Shown: positions 43,099 to 51,765, numbered from the stretch's first letter. The stretch is DNA of 64,000 nt from Rhodococcus sp. HNM0563 (GCF_012726195.1 NZ_JAASAF010000002.1:379965-443964); one strand, 5' to 3'. Numbers and translations are program-made. Notes: generated by a model from the sequence alone, not told the origin.

Positions 43099-43845
43099 AT
43101 GACCACCAATGGCATCGCGGTCGTCACCGGCGCCGCCGGCGGAATGGGCGCCGTCATCGCCCGGAAACTCCACACCGGCGGCCGACGCGTCCTTCTTGCC
43201 GACCTCGACGGCGGCGCGGTCGACGCACTCGCATCGGAATTGTCCGCTGACGGATCCACCGCGCGCGGGGTCAAGCTCGACGTCGGTCACAAGACCGGCT
43301 TCGAAGAGGGACTCGCGGTGTGCGAAGAGCTCTGGGGCACACCGACGATCCTCGTCAACAATGCCGCGGTCACCCAGGCCGCCGACCTGATGACGCTCGC
43401 CGAGGACGATTTCACGAGCGTCCTGAACACGAACGTCAACAGCATCTTCTTCGGATGCCAGGTGTTCGGGGCTGCCATGGCCGACAAGGGTTTCGGACGG
43501 ATTGTCAACATGGCGTCACTCGCGGGCCAGAACGGCGGCACGGCCACCGGCGGCCACTACGCCGCGTCCAAGGGCGCCATCCTCACCACCACCAAGGTGT
43601 TCGCACGTGAGCTGGCGAGCCGGGGCGTGACGGTGAACGCCGTCTCTCCCGGCCCGCACGACCTGCCCGTGGTGCGCAGGACGGTGCCCGCAGACAAGCT
43701 CGAAGGCATCATCGCGGGGATCCCGGTGGGGCGCCTCGGAAGCCCGTCGTTCATCGCCGACACGGTCGCGTTGCTGACCTCCGACGACGCTTTCTTCGTC
43801 ACCGGCGCTTGCTGGGACGTCAACGGCGGACTGTACGTCCGCTGA
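43099..43845 (+). CDS. iacE: Short-chain dehydrogenase/reductase, IacE type
   Basis: 248 residues. Cofactor loop TGAAGGMGAVIA, ADLDGG (NAD-type acidic residue), NNAAVTQAADL, catalytic Ser in MASLAGQ, Tyr-Lys in YAASKG, and VNAVSPGPHDLP. IacE acts between the IacA product and the dioxygenase step. AAGGAG lies seven bases before the ATG. Confidence 0.88.
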   Translation: MTTNGIAVVTGAAGGMGAVIARKLHTGGRRVLLADLDGGAVDALASELSADGSTARGVKLDVGHKTGFEEGLAVCEELWGTPTILVNNAAVTQAADLMTLAEDDFTSVLNTNVNSIFFGCQVFGAAMADKGFGRIVNMASLAGQNGGTATGGHYAASKGAILTTTKVFARELASRGVTVNAVSPGPHDLPVVRRTVPADKLEGIIAGIPVGRLGSPSFIADTVALLTSDDAFFVTGACWDVNGGLYVR

Positions 43846-43871
43846 CTGTTGCTACACAAGGAGAAACGGAC

Positions 43872-44822
43872 ATGGCACTCATCGACGTCATCGTCTCCGA
43901 TATCACCCAGGAAACGCCGACCATCAAGTCGATCAGGTTGGAGAAGCCCGACGGGTCGCCGCTGGGTACATATCTTCCGGGCGCGCACATCGACGTGGAA
44001 GGGCCGACGGCCATCACACGCCAGTACTCGCTCTGCAGCACCCCCGACTCCGCGGACTCGTTCGCCTTTGCCGTCAAACGTGAGGCGAACTCCCGCGGCG
44101 GGTCTGCCGCCCTGCACGAACTCGCGGTCGGCGACAGACTCCGCATCAGCGAGCCCCGGAATCTCCTCGGCATCGCAACCGACGCACGACACCATGTACT
44201 CGTCGCCGCGGGCATCGGCATAACCCCGATGCTGAGCATGGCCCGCTACATGGATGTCCACGACATCAGCTTCGAGTTGCACTACTTCGCCCGCACCGAA
44301 GCCGAAGCGGCGTTCCTGCCGTTGCTGAACGACCGCTGCCCCGACAAGCTCCACGCACACATCGGAGTGTCCCGCGACAGTCAGGAGCAGGTACTCGACG
44401 CGGCCTTCACGACATTGCCGGCAGGTACGCACGTCTACACATGCGGACCGGACGGATTCATGGACAAGGTCGTCGCGGTCGCGGGCCGGCATGTTCCGCC
44501 CGATGCCGTCCACCTGGAAAATTTCCATGCCGCCGAACAACCCGACACGTCCGAGAACGCGGCCTTCGAAGTGGAACTGGAAGGCGAGACCTACGAGATC
44601 CCCGCCGACAAGAGCATCGTCGAGGTGCTCCAGGAGAACGGCTGCGACGTCGACACCTCCTGCCAGGAAGGGATCTGCGGCACCTGCATCATGCAGGTAC
44701 TGGAAGGGTCGCCCGAGCACCGCGACAACGTGCTCACCAAGGCCGAGAAGGAATCCGGTGAGGTCATCGCGGTATGCGTGTCGCGCACGAAGAGCCCACG
44801 GCTCGTGCTGGACTACTACTGA
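43872..44822 (+). CDS. iacF: Ferredoxin-NAD(P)H reductase of the dioxygenase, IacF type
   Basis: 316 residues in the phthalate-dioxygenase-reductase/VanB order: flavin domain (RQYSLCSTPDSAD), NAD domain (VLVAAGIGITPMLSMARY, YTCGPDGFM), then a plant-type 2Fe-2S domain (about 230-316) with CQEGICGTC and a fourth Cys in VCVSR. It passes electrons from NADH to IacCD without a separate ferredoxin. AAGGAGAAAC precedes ATG 43872; the frame opens earlier, but inside iacE. Last gene of the plus-strand operon, converging with the response regulator. Confidence 0.9.
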   Translation: MALIDVIVSDITQETPTIKSIRLEKPDGSPLGTYLPGAHIDVEGPTAITRQYSLCSTPDSADSFAFAVKREANSRGGSAALHELAVGDRLRISEPRNLLGIATDARHHVLVAAGIGITPMLSMARYMDVHDISFELHYFARTEAEAAFLPLLNDRCPDKLHAHIGVSRDSQEQVLDAAFTTLPAGTHVYTCGPDGFMDKVVAVAGRHVPPDAVHLENFHAAEQPDTSENAAFEVELEGETYEIPADKSIVEVLQENGCDVDTSCQEGICGTCIMQVLEGSPEHRDNVLTKAEKESGEVIAVCVSRTKSPRLVLDYY

Positions 44823-44830
44823 TCGGACCG

Positions 44831-45484
44831 TTACCGATCGGCGTCCGGGACTTCCACTCCGTACCGGAGGAGGTCCCGGACGAAGGTTCCGATGCTGTCG
44901 GAATCGGTCTTGCTCTTGATTCGGGCGCGATGGACATCGACCGTCTTCACGCTCATCCCCAGCCTGCGGGCAATGTTCTGACTGGGTAGTCCTTCGACGA
45001 CCAGGGCGAGGATCTGCCGCTCCCTCGGAGTCAGGCACTCGAGCTTCTCCTGCACGATCGTACGCGAGACATGCTCTGCGAACCGGCTTCTGGCTCTCTC
45101 CGCACCGGACTGCACGGCGTCGAGCAGTCGCTGCGGATCGTAGGGCTTCTCGAGGAAGTCCATCGCCCCCTTCTGCAGCGCCCCGACGGACATCCTGATG
45201 TCGCCGTGCGCAGAGACGAAGATGATCACGACGTGCGGGGCGAATTCGTTGATTCTCTCCTGCAACCGCGTCCCGCTCATTCCGGGCATCCGCACATCGA
45301 GCACGATGCAGGCCGGTGTCGAACCGTCGTACACGTCGAGGAAGGCATCAGCACTGTGGCAGATCACCGGCTTGATACCGATGCTCTCGAGAATCCAGTC
45401 GACGGAATCGCACAGCGCAGGGTCGTCGTCGACGACGTACACAGTTGCCTCCGGCGCATCTTCGGTGGCGCGTGCGGTGGTCAT
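44831..45484 (-). CDS. FixJ/NarL-type response regulator
   Basis: 217 residues from ATG 45484. Receiver domain with VYVVDDDPALCDS, phosphoacceptor Asp in CIVLDVRMPGMSG, VSAHGDIRMSV and LEKPYDPQ. Output LuxR-type domain LTPRERQILALVVEGLPSQN, then MSVKTVDVHRARIKSK. The start codon shares one base with the stop of the upstream hypothetical gene. It probably pairs with the PAS kinase at 37.6-39.1 kb and controls the iac operon, as two-component control is known for iac genes in Paraburkholderia. Confidence 0.88.
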   Translation of the reverse strand: MTTARATEDAPEATVYVVDDDPALCDSVDWILESIGIKPVICHSADAFLDVYDGSTPACIVLDVRMPGMSGTRLQERINEFAPHVVIIFVSAHGDIRMSVGALQKGAMDFLEKPYDPQRLLDAVQSGAERARSRFAEHVSRTIVQEKLECLTPRERQILALVVEGLPSQNIARRLGMSVKTVDVHRARIKSKTDSDSIGTFVRDLLRYGVEVPDADR

Positions 45485-45900
45485 CAGGCGTCGCCTCCCG
45501 CCGCGACGTTGTCTTCCGACCCGGTGCTGTCGCCCCACCCGGCCTCAGCGGTCCAGTACCGCGCTCCCACCGCACTCAGTTGTGGCTCCCACGGCGTGGT
45601 GCGCCTCAGCAGTGGTTCCTCCCCGCGCACCGACTCATCGGCGGCTTCCGGACCGTCCGCCTCCACCGTCCAGTGCACCCAATTGACCTCGCGGCCGTAC
45701 TCGTCGTGCACGAACAGGTCGACGTGATGCCACCCGTAGTTGAAGGTGTCCTCGTAGCAGGTGAGGAACATCCGATGATGGTTGACCGGTCGAGGTGTCA
45801 GCATCCCGGTATCTCCCGAAATCGTTGTGTCGTCCGAATGCACTGCTTCTCCCGAAATTACTGCGCTTTCCCGAATTTTCAGTGGTGCAGTCATCGTCAT
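45484..45900 (-). CDS. Protein of unknown function, coupled to iacH and the response regulator
   Basis: 138 residues. ATGA overlap with the amidase stop on one side and a one-base overlap with the response-regulator start on the other make it the middle gene of a tightly coupled operon. Core is aromatic and His-rich (NHHRMFLTCYEDTFNYGWHH, VDLFVHDEYGREVNWVHWTV), with an acidic tail. No family recognised. A small binding or accessory protein of indole-acetate breakdown or signalling is plausible. Confidence 0.75.
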   Translation of the reverse strand: MTMTAPLKIRESAVISGEAVHSDDTTISGDTGMLTPRPVNHHRMFLTCYEDTFNYGWHHVDLFVHDEYGREVNWVHWTVEADGPEAADESVRGEEPLLRRTTPWEPQLSAVGARYWTAEAGWGDSTGSEDNVAAGGDA

Positions 45901-47189
45901 CCGGCCACCGGCGGCAGATCACGGAGTGCCGCTTCGAGTTTCTCCCCGACGTCGAACAGATACCCCTCGTCGCCGGCCGATCCGATCACCTGCAGCCCCA
46001 GCGGGAGCCCCTGCACCGTGCGGGCGCCCGGCACAACCACCACGGGCACGCCGAGCAGCTGCCACGGGCGGCTCAGAATCGGTGATCCGGTCGCAGACAA
46101 CCCCTTCGGTGCCGGACCCGTTGCGGCGGGGCCGACGATCACAGCCGGACCGTCGAGTATCTCGCGCAGAAGTTCGCGCGAGCGATCGCGACGGATCAGG
46201 GCGGAAGAATATGCAGAACCGGAAATCTCGCGGCCCTGCTGCAGCAGGTCCTGAATCTGAGGGCTCAGCTCGTCACGGTGCTCGTCGAACTCACCGGCGC
46301 GCTCCCGCGCGGCCTCATAGCCCATGACCGTGAGGTGATCATCCGCAAGCGTCTTGACGTGATCGTCCCAATCGAGTGGTTGCGACCGGAACCCCAGATC
46401 GCCCAGGAGGGCGGGGATTCGGCCCAGCAGTGCAATCATCGCGGGGTCCAGATAGTCGAGGTAGCTACCGCCCCAAACAAACACGCTCGTAGCGCTGCCG
46501 AATGGATCGCTCGATTGCGCACCGAGGAACGCCTCGTGCACGTACCGGAGGTCGGCGACAGTGCGGGTCAGAAACCCCAGGGAATCGAGCGATTCGCTCA
46601 GGCCGATGATTCCCGACATATCGGTGCTGCCGTGCGGAAGTACCATTCCCGCTGCACCGCAGTACGACGCGGGGCGAGTCAAGGATCCTGCAGTCTGCGT
46701 GCCGAGAGCCAGCGGCACAGTGCCTGCACCCACCGCTACCGCGGAACCGCTCGACGACCCACCCGGCGTGTGATCGAGTGCGTGCGGGTTACGGGTGGGG
46801 CCGGGACGGAAATAGCCGAACTCCGTCGTCACGGTCTTGCCCTGGACGACAGCGCCGAGCGCCCGAAGCCGGGCAACGCAGGGCGCATCGGAAGTGGCCG
46901 CCGAGGAAGGAGTGACGGACGAGCCGGCACGCGTGGGCATACCCGCGACATCGATGAGGTCTTTCACGCCGACGGAGACACCGCGCAGGGGGAGGTCGCG
47001 TGGGTCGTTGTCGATATCCGCGGCCTCGGCGGCTGCCGTCGACGAGAGCTGCACCCACGCCTCGAACTCCGACTCCCTGGCCTCGATCGCCGCTCTGACC
47101 TGCGAGACGAGTTCCGTCGCGGTCGTCTCGCCCGCTCCGATCGACCGCACTTGATCCGAAACCGACAAACCAACCGCGGGCGCGTTCAC
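45897..47189 (-). CDS. iacH: Amidase (GatA-like), IacH type
   Basis: 430 residues of the amidase-signature family. Ser-Ser-Lys triad: Lys in VGVKDLIDVAGMPT, middle Ser in PGGSSSGSAVAVGAG, nucleophile Ser in TQTAGSLTRPASYC. IacH is found in most iac clusters and may hydrolyse an amide such as indole-acetamide or a conjugate; it is not essential in model strains. First gene of the minus-strand trio ending with the response regulator; divergent from the transporter. Confidence 0.87.
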   Translation of the reverse strand: MNAPAVGLSVSDQVRSIGAGETTATELVSQVRAAIEARESEFEAWVQLSSTAAAEAADIDNDPRDLPLRGVSVGVKDLIDVAGMPTRAGSSVTPSSAATSDAPCVARLRALGAVVQGKTVTTEFGYFRPGPTRNPHALDHTPGGSSSGSAVAVGAGTVPLALGTQTAGSLTRPASYCGAAGMVLPHGSTDMSGIIGLSESLDSLGFLTRTVADLRYVHEAFLGAQSSDPFGSATSVFVWGGSYLDYLDPAMIALLGRIPALLGDLGFRSQPLDWDDHVKTLADDHLTVMGYEAARERAGEFDEHRDELSPQIQDLLQQGREISGSAYSSALIRRDRSRELLREILDGPAVIVGPAATGPAPKGLSATGSPILSRPWQLLGVPVVVVPGARTVQGLPLGLQVIGSAGDEGYLFDVGEKLEAALRDLPPVAG

Positions 47190-47255
47190 ATCTTCCTCCT
47201 ACGTTCGCTGACCTCACCATTCTGCCCAGTGAGCGCAGTCGCCGACAGTAAAGGT

Positions 47256-47279
47256 TTCCCTCCTACCCGAGCGAGGGAA
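47256..47279. promoter_or_regulatory. Inverted repeat between iacH and the transporter gene
   Basis: TTCCCTC (47256-47262) and GAGGGAA (47273-47279) form perfect arms around ten bases. It lies about 70 bases before iacH and 100 before the transporter start, a sensible place for a shared regulator. Confidence 0.4.
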
Positions 47280-47378
47280 CGGCAAATATGTTTTCCACAC
47301 CGTCGGTCCGATGGTGCCCGTCCAACACTTCCCGCACGCACCACGCCCCTTCCCAGCCCACAAGAAAGGCGGCTGCAC

Positions 47379-48800
47379 ATGGCTTCATCCGTGGCGCCGG
47401 ACACGATCATCGACTCTCCCCGACCGGAGACCTCGAAGAAGATCGATTTCGGCAGAATGAACCGCAAGGCCTGGCTCGTCACAGCACTGCTCGTCCTGTT
47501 CCAGATCGTCGCGTTCGCCGACAAGGCAGTGCTGGGACTGGTTGCGTCCGAGGCGATTCCCGATCTGGGGATCTCCGCGGTCGAATTCGGCTTCATCGGC
47601 AGCGCCTTCTTCTTCCTGTACGCCGTGGTATCTGTCGTGACCGGATTTCTCGCAGCGAGGTTCTCGGTGCGGTGGATCATCCTCACGATGGGCGTCGTGT
47701 GGGCGGTCATGCAGTTCCCCATGCTGCTCGGTGGCGGTGCCGCGATCCTGCTCGTGACCCGCATCGTGCTCGGTGGCGCCGAAGGACCGGCCACGGCGAT
47801 GTCGCTGACCTCGGTCCATTCGTGGTTCGAGCCGCGTCGCCGTGCCCTGCCGTCGAATCTCGTGGCTGCCGGCTCCACCCTCGGCCCTGTTCTCGCCGCG
47901 CCCGCACTGGCGTGGGTCATCGGCGAGTGGGGCTGGCGCTGGGCCTTCGGCGCCCTCGGTATCGTGGGATTCGTCTGGGTGGTCGCATGGGTGTTGCTCG
48001 CCGGCGACGGCCCCCACTCGGGTCATGGAAAGCTCGGCGAGGGCGAGGACGGTGTGTCCGCCGAGGCTACCGCCGAGATGGACACCGAAGACGTCGACAA
48101 GCAGAAGCCCATCGCTCTCTGGCGCGCATTCGCCAGCCTGACCTTCCTCGCTGCGGTCATCGGCGGCGGTTCCAACTTCTGGGTCCAGGGTTTCGTGACG
48201 ACGTGGCTTCCGCAGTATCTCGGCACCGTCGTCGGGCTTTCCCTCCCTCAGGTCGGAACGGTCACGACCATTCCGTGGATCCTCGGCGCGATCGTCCTGC
48301 TGTTCCTCGGCTACCTGGGCCACCGGCTGATGCAGAAGGGCTTCGATTCGCACCGCTCCATCGCTGTCCCCTTCGGGATCGCGGCACTCGTCGCCGGTAT
48401 CTGCTTCATCCTCGTCCAGACAGCATCAGGCGTCTTCGCTGTGGCGTTGCTCTGCATCGCAGCCGGTTGCAGCCTCGCCTACCCCATGACCGCATCAGCA
48501 TTGGCGTTCTCCGTGGGCAAGAAACAGCGGCCCATCATGATGGCCACGCTCGGTGGTGTCGCCTCCGTTGGAGCGATCATCTCGCCCACGCTCGTCGGAT
48601 GGCTGATGACCCGAGCCGGGTATGTCTCGCCGCCATCCGGATCGGAACTCACCCCCGAGATGGCGAACAACATGGCCGCCGGTGTGCACCAGGCATTCAC
48701 GATCACCGGTGTCGTCCTCCTCGTCGGCGGCGTGCTGTGCATCCGGTTCCTCCGCCCCGAGGCCCTCGGACGCAAGCTCCAGGCCGGCTACAGCAAGTAA
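47379..48800 (+). CDS. MFS transporter (anion:cation symporter type)
   Basis: 473 residues with about twelve membrane helices, starting at ATG 47379 after AAAGG; the frame is open far upstream, but antisense to iacH. The N-terminal helix begins RKAWLVTALLVLFQIVAFAD, and the TM2-3 loop has AARFSVRW. A charged cytoplasmic loop (GEGEDGVSAEATAEMD) splits the halves. Placed between iacH and iacG, it is the likely importer of indole-3-acetate or a related aromatic acid. Confidence 0.88.
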   Translation: MASSVAPDTIIDSPRPETSKKIDFGRMNRKAWLVTALLVLFQIVAFADKAVLGLVASEAIPDLGISAVEFGFIGSAFFFLYAVVSVVTGFLAARFSVRWIILTMGVVWAVMQFPMLLGGGAAILLVTRIVLGGAEGPATAMSLTSVHSWFEPRRRALPSNLVAAGSTLGPVLAAPALAWVIGEWGWRWAFGALGIVGFVWVVAWVLLAGDGPHSGHGKLGEGEDGVSAEATAEMDTEDVDKQKPIALWRAFASLTFLAAVIGGGSNFWVQGFVTTWLPQYLGTVVGLSLPQVGTVTTIPWILGAIVLLFLGYLGHRLMQKGFDSHRSIAVPFGIAALVAGICFILVQTASGVFAVALLCIAAGCSLAYPMTASALAFSVGKKQRPIMMATLGGVASVGAIISPTLVGWLMTRAGYVSPPSGSELTPEMANNMAAGVHQAFTITGVVLLVGGVLCIRFLRPEALGRKLQAGYSK

Positions 48801-48825
48801 TCTCCCCCGAGCAAGGAGGGCACTC

Positions 48826-50025
48826 ATGTCCACCGATACCACCATCGACATCGACAGTGACATCGATAAGGGTCTGTTCCGCGAGGTCATGGGCCACTAT
48901 CCCACCGGCGTCGCGGTAGTCACGGGTCGCGCGGACGACGGCGAGCTGCTCGCTCTCGTCGTCGGCACATTCAGCTCGGTGTCTCTCGAGCCTCCACTCG
49001 TCTCATTCATGCCGATGAAGACATCCAAGTCGTTCGACAAGCTCCGCCGATGCAATTCGGTATGCATCAATATTCTCGGCGGCGAGCAGGAAGACCTTGT
49101 CTCCACGATCGCACGACGTTGGGAGAACAAGTTCGACGGCATCGATTGGTTCGGCTCGCCCTCCGGCGACCCCGTGCTCGAACAGTCCGTCGCGTGGATC
49201 GATGCCCGCATCACGAACACACTGGACGCCGGTGACCATTGGATCGTCCTCTGCAGCGTGAACGACATGGCCGTCACCAATCCTGTTGCGCCGCTGCTCT
49301 ATTTCCAAGGGGGCTACGGCAGTTTCGTCAGCACCTCCCTGATGGCCCGGATGGACCACGAGATCATGGATGAGATCCACGATGTGGAGATCGCACGCCC
49401 CGATGTCGAGGCCCTTGCCCGGGCCGTCGGATGCGAAGTCATCCTCTACACAGCAATCAGCAGGGACGAGATGGCGACGGTGCTGTCCGCAGTCGGGCCG
49501 GGGGTCGATCGGGAGAACGGGCTGGCGCGACGAATACCGATCGTGCCGCCCATCGGCGACAGCGTGGTCTTCGACCGGGCCGACGACGAGCAGGAGCGAT
49601 GGCTGGCCAAGGCCCACGGCGTCGACGAATCCGTGAAGGGACACTACCGGCAGCGGACAGCATTCCTCCGCACCCACGGATACGTGCTCTCACTGCTTCC
49701 GCAGGAGGGGATCGCTGCCTACGATTCGATGTGCGAGGCCACGCGCCGATACGAGTGCGGGCGCCTGACGCCCGTGCAGGAGCGTGACATTCGGGCATCG
49801 ATCGTCGAATCGACGGTCGACTACCGTCCGCGGGAACTCGATCCCGAGTGTCGCTACAACGTGGGGTCTGTCGTGCTGCCCGTCCGCAACCGGGACGGGA
49901 GCCACACACGAACCTTACGTCTGGCCCAGCTTCCGACGGATGCATCCGGAGCGGCGGTCGCGGAATGGATTTCCCGAGCCAAGGCAGTTGTCGCGGTGCT
50001 GGAAGGGCGATCCGGTGGGCAGTAG
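48826..50025 (+). CDS. iacG: Flavin reductase fused to an IclR-like sensor domain, IacG type
   Basis: 399 residues from ATG 48826 after AAGGAGG. Residues about 12-170 are a flavin reductase (REVMGHYPTGVAVVTGRADD, LEPPLVSFMPMKTSKSFDKL, CINILGG), supplying reduced flavin to IacA. Residues about 185-399 resemble the effector-binding domain of IclR regulators: AVGCEVILYTAISR, RRIPIVPPIGDSVVFDRA, then NVGSVVLPVRN. No DNA-binding helix-turn-helix is present. The extra domain may let a pathway compound tune the reductase, like effector-stimulated two-component monooxygenase reductases. About 25 bases after the transporter. Confidence 0.85.
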   Translation: MSTDTTIDIDSDIDKGLFREVMGHYPTGVAVVTGRADDGELLALVVGTFSSVSLEPPLVSFMPMKTSKSFDKLRRCNSVCINILGGEQEDLVSTIARRWENKFDGIDWFGSPSGDPVLEQSVAWIDARITNTLDAGDHWIVLCSVNDMAVTNPVAPLLYFQGGYGSFVSTSLMARMDHEIMDEIHDVEIARPDVEALARAVGCEVILYTAISRDEMATVLSAVGPGVDRENGLARRIPIVPPIGDSVVFDRADDEQERWLAKAHGVDESVKGHYRQRTAFLRTHGYVLSLLPQEGIAAYDSMCEATRRYECGRLTPVQERDIRASIVESTVDYRPRELDPECRYNVGSVVLPVRNRDGSHTRTLRLAQLPTDASGAAVAEWISRAKAVVAVLEGRSGGQ

Positions 50026-50036
50026 GTGTCGCTGCG

Positions 50037-50480
50037 CTACGCCTTCAGCACCAGGAGGAAACCACCACCGCCGGCATCGATCTGGGTGTCGAACCGCATG
50101 TCGGGTTCCAGCCGCGACAGTCTGTCGAGCAACCACGCGGAAGCGTCTTCGGCATCGGATTTCGCGGGGCACCGGGCGACGGCAACGCGCCCGCCCTTCC
50201 GTCTCAGCTGTTCGACCACGCCGATGATTGGTGCGGGGTCGACGACGAACAGCTGATCGGGCCACGGTACGACCGGCTTCACGGCACCTTTCTTGGTGTT
50301 GCAGGCGCGGTGCGCGAGCCGCTCGACCCCGCCCTTCCCCTTGGCGCCCTTCTTGGCTGTATTGATGCTGTCGATGCTGGGGCCGCGCGGGTCGTTGACC
50401 GACATATCGGAGTCCACTGGTTCGTCGCACAACCAGCATCTCCACGACTCGCGGTCGCCGACTTCCTGAAGGGTGCTCAT
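50037..50480 (-). CDS. HNH-like zinc-binding protein
   Basis: 147 residues from ATG 50480. CWLCDEPVD near residue 15 and RLAHRACNTKKG near residue 57 give a CxxC...HxxC zinc site and the HRxCN end typical of HNH nucleases, though the central His-Asn catalytic arrangement is only partly recognisable. The C-terminal half (RVAVARCPAKSDAEDASAWL) is a separate small domain. A nuclease role is likely but not certain. Its stop lies 11 bases past iacG, convergent. Confidence 0.65.
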   Translation of the reverse strand: MSTLQEVGDRESWRCWLCDEPVDSDMSVNDPRGPSIDSINTAKKGAKGKGGVERLAHRACNTKKGAVKPVVPWPDQLFVVDPAPIIGVVEQLRRKGGRVAVARCPAKSDAEDASAWLLDRLSRLEPDMRFDTQIDAGGGGFLLVLKA

Positions 50481-50525
50481 GGGCACGAACGCTACCTGGG
50501 CACTCGGTGTGGTCAGCCGTTCGGC

Positions 50526-51065
50526 TCAGCGAAGACTGTCGCGTACGACGCGGTCGATCAGTTCCGCCTCGTTCACGTTCGATGCTGCAAGTCCCAGCGA
50601 GCCTGTCGACGAGAGTACGGCTATCCCGTGGACCCCGACCCACAGCGCAGCCGCGCTCTGTGCCGCGTCTTCCACGTCTGCCGATTGCTCGACCATCGTG
50701 ACCAGCCATGTGAACAGCGGTTGCGACACGGTCCGCAGCTCGGCGCCGGAGCCTTCGAGCAGGTCGTGCCGGAAGATCAGTGTGAACATCGCCGGCCGAC
50801 GGCGGGCGAAGTCGACATAGGCAACGGCCAGTGCGGCGAGGTTGCCGTCTGTTCCCGCCGCCGCGGCGAGCACCGCCGAGAGGTCTTTCAAGCCGACCTC
50901 GGCGATCGCCGCGAGCAGACTCCTGTGGGTGGGGAACCATCGTCGCGGCGCACCGTGCGAGACACCTGCTCGCCGCGCAATCTCTCGCAGACCGATCTCT
51001 GCCGACCTTGTCTCCTCCAGCAACTCGATGCCCGCCCTCACCAGGGCCGATCTCGTATCTTCCAT
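50526..51065 (-). CDS. TetR family regulator
   Basis: 179 residues. N-terminal helix-turn-helix RSALVRAGIELLEE, IGLREIARRAGVSHGAPRRW and FPTHRSLLAAIAEVGL; the C-terminal ligand domain is TetR_C-like (RRRPAMFTLIFRHDLLEGSG). Divergent from plsC with 19 bases between start codons and a shared palindrome there, so it probably represses plsC and itself. No ribosome site is present, suggesting leaderless transcripts. Confidence 0.87.
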   Translation of the reverse strand: MEDTRSALVRAGIELLEETRSAEIGLREIARRAGVSHGAPRRWFPTHRSLLAAIAEVGLKDLSAVLAAAAGTDGNLAALAVAYVDFARRRPAMFTLIFRHDLLEGSGAELRTVSQPLFTWLVTMVEQSADVEDAAQSAAALWVGVHGIAVLSSTGSLGLAASNVNEAELIDRVVRDSLR

Positions 51066-51072
51066 CTTCGTG

Positions 51073-51085
51073 TAGACACTGTCTA
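51073..51085. promoter_or_regulatory. TetR/plsC shared palindromic operator
   Basis: TAGACA-C-TGTCTA is a perfect palindrome filling most of the 19-base gap between divergent start codons; its last base is the A of the plsC ATG. TAGACA can itself serve as a -10 box in both directions, so a bound repressor would block both promoters. Confidence 0.55.
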
Positions 51086-51765
51086 TGCGTTTCTGGAGTG
51101 CGTGCTTCTACCGGCTGTGCCGGCACGTATTGATCGGCCCGGTCCTGCATCTACCCAGGCGTCCGAAGATCGTTGGTCGCGAGAACCTCCCCCGCCACGG
51201 GCCGGTCATCGTGGCGGCCAACCATCTCGCAGTACTCGACTCGTTCTACCTGACGTTGGCCGCCCGGCGGCAGATCACCTTCCTGGCGAAGCGCGAGTAC
51301 TTCGGCAGAAGCGGCGTCGTCGGACGCCTCCAGCGGTGGTTCTTCTCGGCCATGGGTCAGATTCCGGTGGATCGACGAGGAGGATCAACGGCAGCCCCCG
51401 CGCTCGAGGCCGCGATCCGGATCGTCGAGCAAGGCGGAGCGTGGGGCATCCATCCGGAAGGCACGCGGTCGCCCGACGGTCGCCTCTATCGAGGGCGGAC
51501 CGGCGCTGCCCGAGTCGCCCTGGAGACCGGAATTCCGCTTGTGCCAGTAGCCATTACGGGGACCCGGCCGGATCGCTCGATTCCGTGGTGGCGCCGCAGA
51601 GTCTCGGTTGAGATCCTCGAACCACTGGACTTGACTCCATACCGTGGCGCCGGAGCGGCAGGTGCACGAGCCGCCACAGACGTGTTGATGCTCGAACTCG
51701 CCGCTCGAACAGGGCAGGAGTACGTCGACGCGTACGCGCGAGAATGGAAGGAGGTCGAGACGTGA
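51085..51765 (+). CDS. plsC: 1-acyl-glycerol-phosphate acyltransferase family protein
   Basis: 226 residues. Acyltransferase motif I NHLAVLDSFY (His-x4-Asp), motif II region GRSGVVGRLQRWFF, motif III HPEGTRSPDGRLYRG and motif IV VPVAITGTRP. Members acylate lysophosphatidate or related glycerolipids at the membrane. No ribosome site; the ATG lies at the end of the palindromic operator, so translation is probably leaderless. 66 bases upstream of the nhaA-like gene. Confidence 0.88.
   Translation: MRFWSACFYRLCRHVLIGPVLHLPRRPKIVGRENLPRHGPVIVAANHLAVLDSFYLTLAARRQITFLAKREYFGRSGVVGRLQRWFFSAMGQIPVDRRGGSTAAPALEAAIRIVEQGGAWGIHPEGTRSPDGRLYRGRTGAARVALETGIPLVPVAITGTRPDRSIPWWRRRVSVEILEPLDLTPYRGAGAAGARAATDVLMLELAARTGQEYVDAYAREWKEVET

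Noticed and set aside
46278-47378. Upstream extension of the MFS transporter frame
   Set aside because: The 366 extra codons lie antisense to iacH and read as non-protein; AAAGG and the family start point to ATG 47379.
47385-48353. 322-codon minus-strand open frame opposite the MFS gene
   Set aside because: Acidic/His-rich antisense translation with no motif; the plus-strand transporter is clear.
47288-48919. 543-codon plus-strand open frame across the MFS gene
   Set aside because: Out-of-frame shadow of the transporter and flavin reductase genes with random-looking Arg-rich translation.
49848-51611. 587-codon plus-strand open frame over the HNH and TetR genes
   Set aside because: Antisense to two well-supported genes; no family resemblance.
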